A DNA stretch of 64,000 nt. Origin: Nocardioides sp. B-3. GTDB taxonomy: Bacteria > Actinomycetota > Actinomycetes > Propionibacteriales > Nocardioidaceae. The notes under the pieces were generated by a model that was not told the origin of the DNA, did no database searches, and saw only the letters and a program-made list of their open reading frames with translations. The stretch is from positions 744,001-808,000 of the forward strand of contig NZ_CP087968.1 in the NCBI RefSeq assembly GCF_024703895.1. The letters run 5' to 3'. The translations under genes were made by a program, and so were the position numbers. Of the stretch, positions 1 to 10,144 are shown piece after piece; the stretch's first letter is position 1; each line of letters begins with the position of its first letter.

Positions 1-981
1 GGTGGAACACCGCGGCGCGGGCGGAGGACCGCTGCGGCATCCGCACGGGGAGGAGCCGGGCCAGCTTGCCGTTCAGCTTCTTCCACGCGCGGTACTCGTC
101 GGGGTCGAGCTGCTGGCCGAAGACCGTGCCGATCGCGGCCTCGCGCTCGAGGTAGGCCTCCTCGTTGCGTCGCCGTGGTCGCGACATAGCGGTGGAACGG
201 GATCGACGGGTGCAGGTGGTGGACGAGGTGGTAGTTCTGCGAGAGCAGCAGCGGCGTGAGGATCCACTCGGAGCCGACGCGGTTGCAGGGTCGCGCGGTA
301 GCGGTTCTCCTGCTGGGTGTCCTCGAGGTCGTGGTGGGGCAACCAGTCGAACCACCGAGCCAGGACGAACATCGCGACCCGCTCGGGGATCAGGTAGACC
401 ACCGCCAGCGTCCACAGGTGCCCGGTCAACCCGGCGGTGACGATCAGGGCAACGCTCGTCACGAGGAGGAAGCAGGTCTCCAGCACCTCCGCCCGCGGAC
501 GACGCCGCACGTTGCGGACCGGGAAGCTCAGGTAGGGCACGTCCATCAGCGGGAACCGGACGGGCAGCTGCCACCACGGTGCACCGCTGACGAAGTGATC
601 GGGATCGTTGTCGTCGTCGTTGGTGTTGCGGTGGTGCTCGATGTGGATGAATGCGAACGACTTGAACGAGATCAGCGGCGAGACGAAGAGCATCGCCACC
701 CGGCCGAACGCCACGTTGACCCAGCGGTGGGTGCTGATCGAGTAGTGCGCGGCATCGTGCAGGACGGTGAACAGCACGAAGATCGCCGTAGCGCTGATCA
801 GGACCGTCGCGAGAGCCGGAAGCCTGTCGCCCAGCGCTGCCCGTGTCGAGACGGCGAAGGCCGCGACGGCACCGGAGAAGATGCCGACGATGGGCCACGA
901 GATCGTCGGGACCGCCTCGCCCGGGTCGGGGAGCGCGTGACGAGAGACTGCTGGAGCAGGGTGCTCGGTGGTTGCTGGCAT
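1..981 (-). CDS. Fatty acid desaturase family protein (partial, frameshifted)
   Basis: Membrane di-iron desaturase or hydroxylase acting on a lipid chain; the exact substrate is unknown. Three histidine clusters are visible: HDAAHYS, HIEHHRNTN, and, after a frame change, NYHLVHHLHP. Hydrophobic stretches follow the N-terminus and surround the boxes. The frame changes near position 285 (an extra C in a CCC run) and again near 180, so the C-terminal third must be read in other frames. No stop is reached before position 1, so the gene runs off the window. ATG at 981 is chosen over an upstream TTG. It lies just downstream of a PucR-type regulator on the same strand, which may control it. Family sure, specificity unknown. 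Confidence 0.8.
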
Positions 982-1059
982 GCCCGGCAACCTACGAACC
1001 CCGACGGCGACCCACCAGTGGGATCGAGCCCATCTCGGTGTGCGCGCCGCACATGCTGA

Positions 1060-2325
1060 TCAGGGTCGGGCGGGCTCCGCGGCGAGCACCACCGGACCGA
1101 GCACCTCGACCGGGCGCAACGCCGCGTGCAGCTCGGCGACCCGGCTGGTCGCCGGGCTTCCTCGGCGCTCCTCGGCCCGGCGCAGGCGCTGGAGCACGGT
1201 GTTGCGGTGGATCCCGAGCCGTTCGGCCGCGGCCGCCAGTCCGCCTTGTGCATCGAGCACCGCCAGCACGGCGCTTCGCTCCTCGTCCTCCCGGCGGCCC
1301 TGCACCGACAGCCCACCGAGCTCGGCCGCGACGAAGCTGCGCGCCGGTCGAGGTCGCCGCTCATCGTGTCGACGAGTGCCACCTCGCCGTACGGCGTGAC
1401 GCGGGCCTCGCGCCCCGCGAGCTCGACGATCCGGCGCCCGCGCTGTGCCTGCTCGTGGGAGGTGCGGAACCCGGCGGGACCCGGCGCGGGAGTGCCGATG
1501 GAGACCCGGACGGACGACGGGACCCGGTCGGCCGGGGGCCCGAGCCCCTCGGGCGTGACGTCGGGAGCACGCGTGGTGAAGACCCAGCCCCACAACGCCC
1601 GGACGCCGTCCGGGACCAGCAGCGGATGAGGGGAACCGACATGGGCACCCACCGCAGCCCCCACGCGCGAGGTCGACGTCGTCCCGGTCGGTCCAGCAGA
1701 CGAAGGCGGTCTGCCATCCGGTGAGCCGGTGGGACAGGGCACGCTCGGCCTGCGCGACGTCGATCTGCTCGCCGGCGATCAGCCCACGGACCGCATCGGT
1801 GCGGGCCGCCCTGACCCGGGTCTGCATGCGCTCGAGCTCGGCCACGTACTCGGCGGCCACCTCGCTGGCGATGCGGTCGGTGTAGGCGAAGGCGAAGCGC
1901 TGCAGGTTGCTCACCACGGCCGGGGCCGGGGCCGGGTCGGGCACCACCGCGGCGATGCCGGTCAGGATGCGCTCGCTGAAGTAGGCATGACCGACGCGGT
2001 AGAAGCGCAGCATCACATCGACGCTGTAGCCCCTCGCCGCCATGGCGCGGGCGTGCTCGAGGGCGGTGACCGGCGCCGTCGCGGCGCCCACGTCGATGCC
2101 GTGTCGCACCATCGACAGCGCCGCCTCGAGGTTCGACGAGCACGACCCGAGCGTCAGGCCGCGCACGTCGTCGTCGGCCCCGGCCTCCGGGATCCGTTCG
2201 AGGATGTAGTCGAGCATGTCGTCGGCATAGGACGACACGTCCGCCAGCAGCTCGGCCGCGGTGGTGCGCATCCCGACCACCACCGACTCGGGCAGCTCCG
2301 CCGGCTCACCCGTGACCAGACCCAT
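1060..2325 (-). CDS. PucR-family helix-turn-helix transcriptional regulator (frameshifted)
   Basis: A cytoplasmic transcription regulator of about 420 aa. The C-terminus carries the PucR-type HTH (GGLAAAAERLGIHRNTVLQRLRR in part, with the RNTV core). The centre holds a GGDEF-like/CdaR-type region, and the N-terminus is an alpha-helical sensor-like domain. Two compensating frame changes, near 1664 and 1345, put the middle of the protein in another frame while both ends share one frame. The stop at 1060 lies about 80 bp before the desaturase start on the same strand, so the two may be co-transcribed. The ligand cannot be inferred. Confidence 0.8.
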   Translation of the reverse strand: MGLVTGEPAELPESVVVGMRTTAAELLADVSSYADDMLDYILERIPEAGADDDVRGLTLGSCSSNLEAALSMVRHGIDVGAATAPVTALEHARAMAARGYSVDVMLRFYRVGHAYFSERILTGIAAVVPDPAPAPAVVSNLQRFAFAYTDRIASEVAAEYVAELERMQTRVRAARTDAVRGLIAGEQIDVAQAERALSHRLTGWQTAFVCWTDRDDVDLARGGCGGCPCRFPSSAAGPGRRPGVVGLGLHHACSRRHARGARAPGRPGPVVRPGLHRHSRAGSRRVPHLPRAGTARAPDRRARGARGPRHAVRRGGTRRHDERRPRPARSFVAAELGGLSVQGRREDEERSAVLAVLDAQGGLAAAAERLGIHRNTVLQRLRRAEERRGSPATSRVAELHAALRPVEVLGPVVLAAEPARP

Positions 2326-2353
2326 GCCGGGAGACTAGCGAGGTGGGAGCGGC

Positions 2354-2907
2354 TCAGCGCTCCAGCAGCCCGATGAGCTCCTGCAGGTCCGCGGGGGACG
2401 CGGAGCCGTAGACGAGCAGGGTCTCGTCGCCGTACTCGATCGAATAGCCGGTGTCGCCACCCTCGTCGGTCCAGGTCTGCCACTCGGAGCCGACGGCGCT
2501 GTCCAACGACAGCACCTCGCCCTCGAGGGCTTCCTCGTCGATGTTCTCCTCGACCGGGTCGTCGACCGACTCGTCCTCCTCGGCGCAGCCCGACGAACTT
2601 CTCGTCGTCGGTCAGGGAGGCTCATCCCCCATCGCGGCGGGTCGGTCTGGGACAGGTCGATCGCGGTCGCGATCCAGCCGGCAGGCAGCGACGACGGCGC
2701 GATCACGTCGAACCCCGCGCCCCGCGCGGCCGTGGCGGCCGCCGCGTAGTCGACGGGCTCGGGCTCGACCTCGACGTCGGCCCGGATCAGCGACCGCACC
2801 AGTACGAAGGCACCGATCGCGAGCAGCGTCACGATCATCGCCCCGATCAGACCGTTGGACGAACGCTGGTAACGGCCCGGCTTCTCACTCACGCCGGTCA
2901 TTGTCAC
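2354..2907 (-). CDS. DUF4245 family membrane-anchored protein (frameshifted)
   Basis: Small actinobacterial protein with a short cytoplasmic N-terminus, one membrane helix at about residues 20-38 (IGAMIVTLLAIGAFVLV), and an extracytoplasmic domain. The opening SEKPGRYQRS and the motif VEPEPVDY are typical of DUF4245. An extra C near 2622 shifts the frame; the correct continuation reads LTDDEKFVGLR and ends GLLER at 2354. It is divergent from the Mop-domain regulator, with only 20 bp between the two starts, so the promoters overlap or face away. Function unknown. Confidence 0.75.
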
Positions 2908-2927
2908 AGGTGGGCCACAATGACCGC

Positions 2928-3322
2928 ATGACGACCTACCGCCCGGCCGAGGCCGCCGAGATCCCGGGCGTCAGCGACGACACCGTGCACGGCGATGGGT
3001 GGACGCCGGCAGGCTCGCGACGACCGGCTCCAGTCCCGCCGTGATCGCCGGCGTCGACCTCGCGGCGCTGGCCGAGTCACTGCTCGACGAGCCGGACCGC
3101 GATCGCACCCGGGCGAGCTCGGTCAGCGCCCGCAACCGCCTGCCGGGCATCGTCACCGCCGTCAAGAAGGACACCGTCATGGCACAGGTCGAGATGGTCT
3201 GCGGCAGCAACCGGATGGTCTCGCTGATGAGCGCCGACGCGGCCGACGAGCTCGGCCTCGCGCCCGGCGTGCGAGCGATCGCATCGGTGAAGTCGACCAA
3301 CGTGGTGATCGAGACCCCCTGA
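2928..3322 (+). CDS. MerR-type HTH plus Mop/TOBE molybdate-binding protein (frameshifted)
   Basis: Probable molybdate-responsive regulator. Residues 1-55 resemble a MerR-type excisionase HTH (YRPAEAAEIPGVSDDTV, then WVDAGRL after a one-base shift near 2990). Residues 65-130 form a single Mop/TOBE domain (SARNRLPGIVTAVKKDTVMA, ending VKSTNVVIETP). Mop domains bind molybdate or tungstate oxyanions. It sits immediately upstream of modABC on the same strand with 55 bp between, which supports a role as the local molybdenum sensor. It has one Mop domain, unlike the two-Mop ModE of enterobacteria. Family call good, regulatory role inferred. Confidence 0.8.
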
Positions 3323-3365
3323 CCGCACCTGCGGTCACAACGCGCCAAATAATCCGCAGATGCGG
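3320..3365 (+). promoter_or_regulatory. Two inverted repeats in the modA leader
   Basis: TGACCGC-acct-GCGGTCA (3320-3337) overlaps the stop codon of the Mop regulator. CCGCA-ga-TGCGG (3354-3365) lies 13 bp before the modA ATG, next to the AT-rich CCAAATAAT. The first could be a small terminator or operator. The second is well placed for a molybdate-dependent repressor. No known actinobacterial ModE-type consensus is claimed. Confidence 0.4.
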
Positions 3366-3377
3366 CACACTGTGCCC

Positions 3378-4124
3378 ATGACGGGAATCCGAATCGCGTG
3401 TGGAGCCCCGGTCGCCGCGCTTCTCGTCCCCCGGCCGGTTGCGGTGGGGGGCGATGACGAGCAGACCCTGACCGTGCTCGCGGCGGCCTCGCTGACCGAC
3501 GCCTTCGAGGACCCGGCAGCGGAGTTCGAGGCCGACCACGACGGCACGAGCGTGACCTTCTCCTTCGGCTCGAGCACCGACCTCGCGGAGCAGGTCGCCG
3601 ACGGCGCACCCGGAGACGTGCTCGCCACCGCCGACGAGACCTCGATGAGCACCGCCGAGGACGCCGGCGTCACCGGCGAGATCGAGACGTTCGCGACCAA
3701 CGTCCTCACCATCGTCACGCCAGCCGGCAACCCGGCCGGCATCGCGTCGCTCGACGACCTCGAGGGCTCGACTCGGGTCCGCTGCGCCGACGAGGTGCCC
3801 TGCGGCAAGGTCGCGCTGGCCGTCCCGGCCGACAACGACATCACCGCCGAGCCGGCCAGCCTCGAGGAGGACGTCCGCGCCACCCTCGACAAGGTCGTCT
3901 CCGGCGAGGCCGACGCCGGTCTCGTCTACGCCACCGACGCCGTCGCCGCCGGCGACAAGGTGGCGACCGTGCAGGTCCCCGGAGCCGAGTCGGCGCTCAC
4001 GTCCTACTTCAGCACCGTCCTCGAGCAGTCGGAGGACGCCGACCTCGCCCGGGAGTGGGTCGACTTCGTGACGTCCGACGAGGGCCGCTCCATCCTTGAG
4101 CACGCGGGCTTCGGCGCCCCGTGA
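3378..4124 (+). CDS. modA: Molybdate ABC transporter substrate-binding protein
   Basis: Extracytoplasmic oxyanion-binding protein of about 248 aa. The hallmark LTVLAAASLTDAF follows the signal region, then SFGSSTDLAEQV, GAPGDVLATAD and, near the C-terminus, YFSTVLEQS; together these are ModA features. The first 25 residues should be a lipoprotein signal, but no lipobox is in frame. In the next frame a Gly-Cys-Gly-Gly stretch sits at the expected cleavage point (near 3437), so two compensating indels probably hide it. ATG at 3378 is preferred over 3360 because of the Mod context. The end overlaps modB by 4 bp (GTGA). Confidence 0.88.
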   Translation: MTGIRIACGAPVAALLVPRPVAVGGDDEQTLTVLAAASLTDAFEDPAAEFEADHDGTSVTFSFGSSTDLAEQVADGAPGDVLATADETSMSTAEDAGVTGEIETFATNVLTIVTPAGNPAGIASLDDLEGSTRVRCADEVPCGKVALAVPADNDITAEPASLEEDVRATLDKVVSGEADAGLVYATDAVAAGDKVATVQVPGAESALTSYFSTVLEQSEDADLAREWVDFVTSDEGRSILEHAGFGAP

Positions 4125-4921
4125 GACAACGCCCGGACCCGCTCGGTCGACCGCCCCTCCTGCTCCCGGCCCCCGCCGGGCTCGCGGTCCTCCTCCTCAC
4201 CGTCCCGCTCGTCGCGATGCTCGCGGCGATCGACTGGCGCGCGCTGCCGAGCCAGCTCGACTCAGCGCCGTTGCGCACTGCCCTGTGGCTGAGCCTCTCG
4301 ACCTCGACCGCCGCGATGCTGTGCTGCCCGGCGCTCGGCCTGCCGCTCGCGTGGCTGCTCGCGCGTCGACTTCCGCGGCCGGACCCTCGTCCGGGTCCTC
4401 GTCACGGTGCCGATGGTCCTGCCCCCGGTCGTCGCGGGCGTCGCCCTGCGCACCGCCTTCGGCCGCACCGGCCTGATCGGCGAACCCTTGCTCAACGCCA
4501 CCGGGTTCGCGTTCCCCTTCACGGCTCGGGGGCGTGGTGCTCGCGCACGTCTTCGTCTCCATGCCGTTCGTGGTGCTCGCGATCGAGGGCGCACTGCGGT
4601 CGGCCGATCCGGAGTACGACGCCGCGGCGGCCACCCTCGGCGCGTCCCGCTGGACCACGTTCCGTCGGGTCACCGTGCCGCTCGCAGTGCCCGGGATCGT
4701 CGCTGGCATGGTGCTCGGCTGGGCCCGCTCGCTCGGCGAGTTCGGCGCGACCATCACGTTCAACGGCAACTATCCCGGCCGCACCCAGACCATGCCGACA
4801 CTCATCTACGTCACTCGCCAGAGCGACCAGGGACGCCGCGCTCGCGCTGAGCTTCGTGATGCTGGTCGTCTCCGTCGCCGTACTGCTCCTCCTCCGCGAC
4901 CGCTGGCTGGGTACGCCGTGA
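4121..4921 (+). CDS. modB: Molybdate ABC transporter permease (multiple frameshifts)
   Basis: Inner-membrane channel subunit that passes molybdate from ModA. N-terminal helix [19 protein letters not shown]; a middle part readable in a second frame ([20 protein letters not shown]); then a third frame with [17 protein letters not shown] and the EAA-loop region [19 protein letters not shown]; and a last helix [16 protein letters not shown] back in the first frame. At least three single-base shifts occur (near 4395, 4530 and 4830). The GTG of modC overlaps the stop. Identity is secure from order and motifs despite the damage. Confidence 0.85.
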   Translation: MRQRPDPLGRPPLLLPAPAGLAVLLLTVPLVAMLAAIDWRALPSQLDSAPLRTALWLSLSTSTAAMLCCPALGLPLAWLLARRLPRPDPRPGPRHGADGPAPGRRGRRPAHRLRPHRPDRRTLAQRHRVRVPLHGSGAWCSRTSSSPCRSWCSRSRAHCGRPIRSTTPRRPPSARPAGPRSVGSPCRSQCPGSSLAWCSAGPARSASSARPSRSTATIPAAPRPCRHSSTSLARATRDAALALSFVMLVVSVAVLLLLRDRWLGTP

Positions 4922-5894
4922 AGCGGGGGTTGCAGGCAGACCTCGTCGTCCCCGGCCGGGCCATCGTCACGCTCGACGCCGAGGCGGGCAGCGTCGTCGC
5001 GGTGATCGGCCCCAACGGCGCCGGCAAGTCGTCCTTCGTCCGCGCGCTCGCCGGGCTGGTGCCCGCCGACGGCACCGCCCTGCTCGACGGCACCGACCTC
5101 CTCACGCAGACGGCAAGGAACCGCGACGTGGGCCCGGTCTTCCGGGGCCAGCTCCTCTTCCCGCACCTGAGTGCGCTGGACAACGTGGCTTTCGGCCCGC
5201 GAGCGAGGGGCAGGTCCGGGCGAGAGGCCGACGAGCGGGCGCAGGACCTGCTCGACATCTTCGGCGTCGGGCACCTGAGCCACCGGAGGCCGCGAGAGCT
5301 GTCCGGCGGGCAGGCCCAGCGGGTGGCGATCGCGCGCGCCCTCGCCACGGAGCCGCGCCTGCTGCTGCTGGACGAACCGTTCGCCGGGCTCGACGTCACG
5401 GTCGCGATGGCCCTGCGCATCGAGCTGGCCCAGCACCTCGCGACCTTCGACGGCGTGACGATCCCGGTCACGCACGAGGCGATCGACGCGCTCACGCTGG
5501 CAGACCGGTGCTGGTCCTCGACGACGGCGAGGTCGCCCAGCGCGGCACCCCGCAGCACGTCGCGGCCCGCCCCGAGACCGACCACGTGGCCCGGCTGGTC
5601 GGGGTCAACCTGGTCCGGGAGCGCGACGGGCTCACCACCTTCGCGCCGCGCGACGTGACCGTCAGCCTGCGACGCCCTGAGGGATCCGCGCGCCTGCAGT
5701 GGCAGGGACAGGTCGCCAGCGCGCAACAGCACGGCGACGCCGCACGACTGCTGGTGAGCTCCGAACCGCCGCTGCTGGCGGACGTCACCCCGCAGGCAGC
5801 GGCCGAGCTCGGGCTGGCGCCCGGACGTGAGGTGTGGCTCTCAGTCAAGGCCACCGCAGTGAGTCGGTACGGCACCACCGCCGACGACCGATAA
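4918..5894 (+). CDS. modC: Molybdate ABC transporter ATP-binding protein (frameshifted)
   Basis: ATPase that powers ModAB. Walker A is GPNGAGKS, the signature is [15 protein letters not shown], Walker B is [12 protein letters not shown], and the H-loop region is PVTHEA. The C-terminal 100 residues form a TOBE-like domain ([17 protein letters not shown]). A missing G near 5505 shifts the frame before [12 protein letters not shown]. The Q-loop reads [11 protein letters not shown], where the family normally has Gln directly after VF; this may be a base error. The start is the GTG that overlaps the modB stop. Confidence 0.88.
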
Positions 5895-5904
5895 CATTCG
5901 CGCC

Positions 5905-6908
5905 ATGAGCCCGTCGACGCAGCCGCCAGACCGCAACCTCGCCCTCGAGCTCGTGCAGTGACGGAGGCCGCCGCCATGGCCGCCGGCCGTTGGGTCGGGC
6001 GCGGCGACAAGAACGACGCCGACGGGGTGGCCGTCAACGCGATGCGGGTGATGATCTCCAGCATCGGCATGAACGGCACCGTCGTGATCGGCGAGGGCGA
6101 GAAGGACAACGCCCCGATGCTCTACAACGGCGAGCAGGTCGGCGACGGCACCGGTCCGGAGTGCGACGTCGCGGTCGACCCGATCGACGGCACTACGCTG
6201 ACCGCCAAGGGCATGAACAACGCGATCTCCGTGCTCGCAGTGGCGCCCCGCGGCACGATGTACGACCCGTCCGCGGTGTTCTACATGGAGAAGCTCGTCA
6301 CCGGTCCCGAGGCCGCCGACGTCGTCGACATCCGCAACCCCGTGGCCGAGAACATCCACGCGGTCGCCGGGGCCAAGGGCCTCTCGGTCTCCGACGTCAC
6401 CGTCGTCATCCTCGACCGGCCGCGGCACGCCCAGCTCGTCGAGGAGATCCGCGCGACCGGCGCCCGCATCAAGTACATCGCCGACGGCGACGTCGCCGGC
6501 GCCATCATGGCCGCGCGTCCCGACACCGGCATCGACCTGCTGCTCGGGGTCGGCGGCACGCCCGAGGGCATCATCACGGCCTGCGCGATGAAGTGCACCG
6601 GCGGCGTCATCCGGGGCCGGTTGTGGCCGCAGGCCGATGAGGAGCGCCAGCGCGCCCTCGATGCCGGCCACAACCTCGACCGGGACTTCGTGCTCAGCAC
6701 CGACGACCTCGTCACGGGTGACGACTGCTTCTTCGTCGCGACCGGCATCACCGACGGCGAGCTGATGCGCGGGGTGCGCTACCGCCCCAACGGCGCGACC
6801 ACCGACTCCCCGGTCATGCGTTCGCGCAGCGGCACCATCCGCCGGATCACCAGCGAGCACCAGCTCTCGAAGCTACGCGATTTCTCCGCGATCGACTTCG
6901 ACCACTGA
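5905..6908 (+). CDS. glpX: Class II fructose-1,6-bisphosphatase
   Basis: Hydrolyses fructose 1,6-bisphosphate to fructose 6-phosphate in gluconeogenesis. The metal-binding and substrate motifs are clear: [33 protein letters not shown] and [16 protein letters not shown]. The true start is ATG 5905 ([16 protein letters not shown]), but a frame change near 5957 creates a false stop; the body runs from 5958. Length is about 334 aa, typical for actinobacterial GlpX. The 3' end overlaps the convergent lipase-like gene by 36 bp. Confidence 0.92.
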
Positions 6909-7733
6909 GTCGACGGACCTCAGGGCCCGGGTGACGGCGGAGATCACGCGCGGGTCGAGCGCCATGCCGATGTGTGAGGCGCGCACCTCCAGCGGCGTCG
7001 CGGCCGGGTCGATGCAGGCACGCCAGTCGACGATGCCGTCGCGCCCGGAGTAGATCGAGGTGAAGGCGATCGTGTCGGCCAACGGCGCGCGGCCCTCGTC
7101 GAAGCTCTGGCGCGCGCACGCACCGGCGACGCAGTCCTCGGACATGACCCCGGGGAACCCCGCGCGGCTCAACCGCACCAGCATCGCGACACTCGCCGAG
7201 AGCGAGATGTGGTGGGCGCCCGGCGCGAGCATCGGGCTGCCCATCGTCACCGGGCCGGACACCGGGTCGGGTCGTCGGGCGGCAACCCCGCGCGCCAGCA
7301 TGCCGCCGAGGCTGTGCCCGACGATGCGCACCTTGCTGCCCCTGCGTTGCGCGATCGACTCGAGCCGCATCTCGATCTGGGAGGCGACGTCGAGCGTGCA
7401 GCCGACGTTGGAGCGGATGTGCGATCGATAGGTGCGCAGTCCCTGCTGCTGGAGGGCGCGGCGCATCAGGCCGAGCGTGCCGTCGCCGGCCATGAATCCG
7501 GGCACCAGCAGCACGGGCTCATCGTCGCGCAGCGGCGCTCGAGTGGCGTACGGCGTGTGGCGCCGCTCGCCGCGCTGGCTGATCGCCTCCCATGCGTAGC
7601 GCCCGGCCTCGCCGATCACTCGCCCCTCGCCGATCACGGCGTGTGCGCGGGGTCGACCGAAGCCGTCGGGCAACAGGAAGTCCGCGAGTGTGGTCGGGGT
7701 CACAAGAGGCGAACTTATCCCCGGAGTGCCCAT
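6873..7733 (-). CDS. Alpha/beta hydrolase, lipase-like
   Basis: An intact 286-aa serine hydrolase with [15 protein letters not shown] (oxyanion-hole region) and the nucleophile elbow [11 protein letters not shown]. The catalytic Asp is probably in [10 protein letters not shown] and the His in ASHIGMA. It resembles the PGAP1/EstA-like triacylglycerol lipase group. No secretion signal is seen, so it is probably cytoplasmic. It is convergent with glpX. Substrate unknown. Confidence 0.8.
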   Translation of the reverse strand: MGTPGISSPLVTPTTLADFLLPDGFGRPRAHAVIGEGRVIGEAGRYAWEAISQRGERRHTPYATRAPLRDDEPVLLVPGFMAGDGTLGLMRRALQQQGLRTYRSHIRSNVGCTLDVASQIEMRLESIAQRRGSKVRIVGHSLGGMLARGVAARRPDPVSGPVTMGSPMLAPGAHHISLSASVAMLVRLSRAGFPGVMSEDCVAGACARQSFDEGRAPLADTIAFTSIYSGRDGIVDWRACIDPAATPLEVRASHIGMALDPRVISAVTRALRSVDSVVEVDRGEIA

Positions 7734-7804
7734 TTCGTCGGCATTTCAACTGTCTGGACCGGTTCCTGCTGCCGATTGCCGGACCGGTCGTGTTGACTGG
7801 ACAC

Positions 7805-8746
7805 ATGACCAGTTTCTCTGCCTCGGCAGCCCAGAACCCGCCTGCAGTGGCGGTTTCCGAGGAGATGTTCGCGCCGGTGAGCCCGGACGTGGAGATCTGC
7901 TACCAGACCTTCGGGTCGGTCGACGACGACCCGTTGCTGCTGGTGATGGGCCCGGGCGGGCCGATGATCTGGTGGGACGACGACTTCTGCACGAGGCTCG
8001 CCGGGGCCGGCTTCCACGTCATCCGCTACGACAACCGCGACACCGGCCGATCCTCGCGGATCGCCGCGCGCGTCGGGCGGGCCCAGCTGGTCAGGGCCTT
8101 CTCGACGGGACGGGGCAGTGCGCCGTACTCCATCAGTGACTCGGCCGCGGACGGCCTCGCGCTCCTCGACCACCTCGGTCTCGCGACGGCCCACGTCGCC
8201 GGCATCTCGATGGGCGGCATGATCGCGCAGACGATGGCGATCGAGGCGCCCGCGCGGGTGCTCTCCCTGACCAGCATCATGTCGACGACCGGGCGACGGA
8301 CCGTCGGCTGGCAGAGCCCCGACCTGCTCCCCACGCTGATCGCACCACGGCGCGGCGGCAAGGAGGCCTACGTCGCCACCAACGAGCTCGTGTGGAAGCT
8401 GATCGGGTCGCCCGACTTCCCGGTCGACGCCGACGCGCTGCGCAAGCGCGCCGAGGACACGTTCGACCGTGGCGTGTCCGCCAGCGGCGTGCTGCGCCAG
8501 ATGCTCGCGATCCTCACCCAGCCCAACCGCACGTTGCGCCTGCGCACGCTCCAGATGCCGGCCCTCGTCATCCACGGGATGGCCGACAAGATGGTCCACG
8601 TGAGCGGTGGCCGGGCGACCGCCTCGGCGATCCCGGGAGCCGAGCTGGTCCTCGTCGACGGCATGGGCCACGACCTGCCGACCGACCTCTACGACTCCTT
8701 CGTCGAGCACATCCGACACACGGCGGATCGCTCACCCCGGGGTTGA
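7805..8746 (+). CDS. Alpha/beta hydrolase
   Basis: An intact 313-aa hydrolase starting at ATG 7805. Oxyanion region LLLVMGPGGPMIWW, then FHVIRYDNRDTGRSS, nucleophile elbow AGISMGGMIAQ, catalytic Asp near VIHGMADKMV, and His in VDGMGHDLP. The pattern matches the aclacinomycin methylesterase/haloperoxidase-like group, common in actinobacteria and of varied esterase function. It diverges from the lipase-like gene with about 70 bp between starts. Confidence 0.82.
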   Translation: MTSFSASAAQNPPAVAVSEEMFAPVSPDVEICYQTFGSVDDDPLLLVMGPGGPMIWWDDDFCTRLAGAGFHVIRYDNRDTGRSSRIAARVGRAQLVRAFSTGRGSAPYSISDSAADGLALLDHLGLATAHVAGISMGGMIAQTMAIEAPARVLSLTSIMSTTGRRTVGWQSPDLLPTLIAPRRGGKEAYVATNELVWKLIGSPDFPVDADALRKRAEDTFDRGVSASGVLRQMLAILTQPNRTLRLRTLQMPALVIHGMADKMVHVSGGRATASAIPGAELVLVDGMGHDLPTDLYDSFVEHIRHTADRSPRG

Positions 8747-8789
8747 AGTTTCACTCGCTTCGGCCTTCATGCGTGTTGCCAAGGAGGGC

Positions 8790-8809
8790 CACAGGGGACT
8801 AGACCTGTG
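8790..8809 (+). promoter_or_regulatory. Inverted repeat upstream of the sugar ABC operon
   Basis: CACAGG-ggactaga-CCTGTG lies 29 bp before the ATG of the binding protein. A strong ribosome site, GGAGGGG, follows just before the start. The position fits a repressor operator for the transporter operon; the regulator is not in the window. Confidence 0.35.
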
Positions 8810-8838
8810 ACCTGAGACACAAATGAATGGAGGGGCGG

Positions 8839-10144
8839 ATGACAGCACGATCTACGCGGCATCCACGCACGAGGCGACTACGACGATGGGCGGCTCCGGC
8901 CGGAGCCCTGACCCCGGCCTGTGGGATCCTCGCGGGCTGTTCGAGCGGTGACTCCGGCACGCCGGAGCTGGTCTGGTACATCAACCCGGACGCGGGCGGA
9001 CAGGACGCGGTGGCCGCGAACTGCACCGAGGACGCCGACGGCAAGTACACCATCACGACCCGGGTCCTTCCCCAGTCATCGGACCAGCAGCGCATCCAGC
9101 TGGCCCGACGTATAGCCGCGGGAGACCCGGCCATCGACCTGATGAGCCTCGATCCGCCCTTCACCGCTGAGTTCGCCAACGCCGGCTTCCCCGGCCGACA
9201 TCCCCGACGACGTGGAGGCCCGGCTGACCGAGCAGTCCTTCGAGGGTGCGACTGCGGCGGCCACGTGGGAGGGCGAGGTCGTGGCCTTCCCGTTCTGGTC
9301 CAACACGCAGGTGCTCTGGTACCGCAAGTCCTTCGTGGAGAAGGCCGGTCTCGACATGAGCCAGCCCGTCACGTGGGACCAGATCATCGACGCGGCCTCG
9401 GAGAACGGCGGCAAGATCGGCGTCCGGGCCAACAAGTACGAGGGCTACTCCGTGTGGATCAATGCACTGATCTCCGGCGCCGGCGGCAACATCGTCGAGG
9501 ACGCCGAGCAGGGTGCGGACGCCACGATCACCGTGGACAGCGACGCCGGCGAGACGGCGGCGGGCATCATCGAGAAGCTCGCCTCCTCCGAGGCGGCACC
9601 CGCCGACCTGTCGGTCTCCAACGAGGGCACCGCCGGTTCGACGTTCGGCTCGGACGAGGGCTCGTTCCCCGGTCAACTGGACCTACATCTGGAACAACTA
9701 CGGCGAGGAGCGGCTCGACGACGACATCGGCTACGCCATGTATCCGCAGTCCGTGGAGGGCGAGGAGTCGCGTCCGCCGTACGGCGGGATCGGCATCGGG
9801 GTCAGTGACGCCTCGGACGAGAAGGAGCTCGCGCTCGAGGCGGCCGAGTGCCCGGTGTCCCCCGAGAACCGGGGCGTGAACGCCGAGCTGACCGGCAACA
9901 TGCCGGCAAGCGCGGCGGGATACGAGTACCCCCGCCCTTGCCGACCTCTACGCGCCAGAACTGCTGCAGCTGTTCCCGGGACAGCGTCGATGCGGCCGCC
10001 CCGCGGTCGGTGACGCCCTACTGGTCCGACATCTCGAGCTCGCTGCAGAGCACCTGGCATCCGCCTGCGAGCGTCGACTCCGACACTCCTGCCGAGTCGA
10101 ATACCTTCATTGAGCAGATCATCGAGGGAGGGAGTTTGTTGTGA
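8839..10144 (+). CDS. Sugar ABC transporter substrate-binding lipoprotein (frameshifted)
   Basis: Extracellular solute-binding protein, family 1. The signal peptide ends in lipobox LAGCSSG; the mature part opens TPELVWYINPDAGGQDAV and carries QQRIQLARRIAAGDPAIDLMSLD, FPFWSNTQVLWYRKSF and WTYIWNNYGEE. Frame changes occur near 9195, 9675 and 9935; the last segment ends in FIEQIIEGGSLL. Overall organisation resembles the LpqY component of the mycobacterial trehalose importer LpqY-SugABC. That identity is inferred from length, motifs and the following permease-permease-ATPase order. The stop overlaps the GTG of the next gene. Confidence 0.85.
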
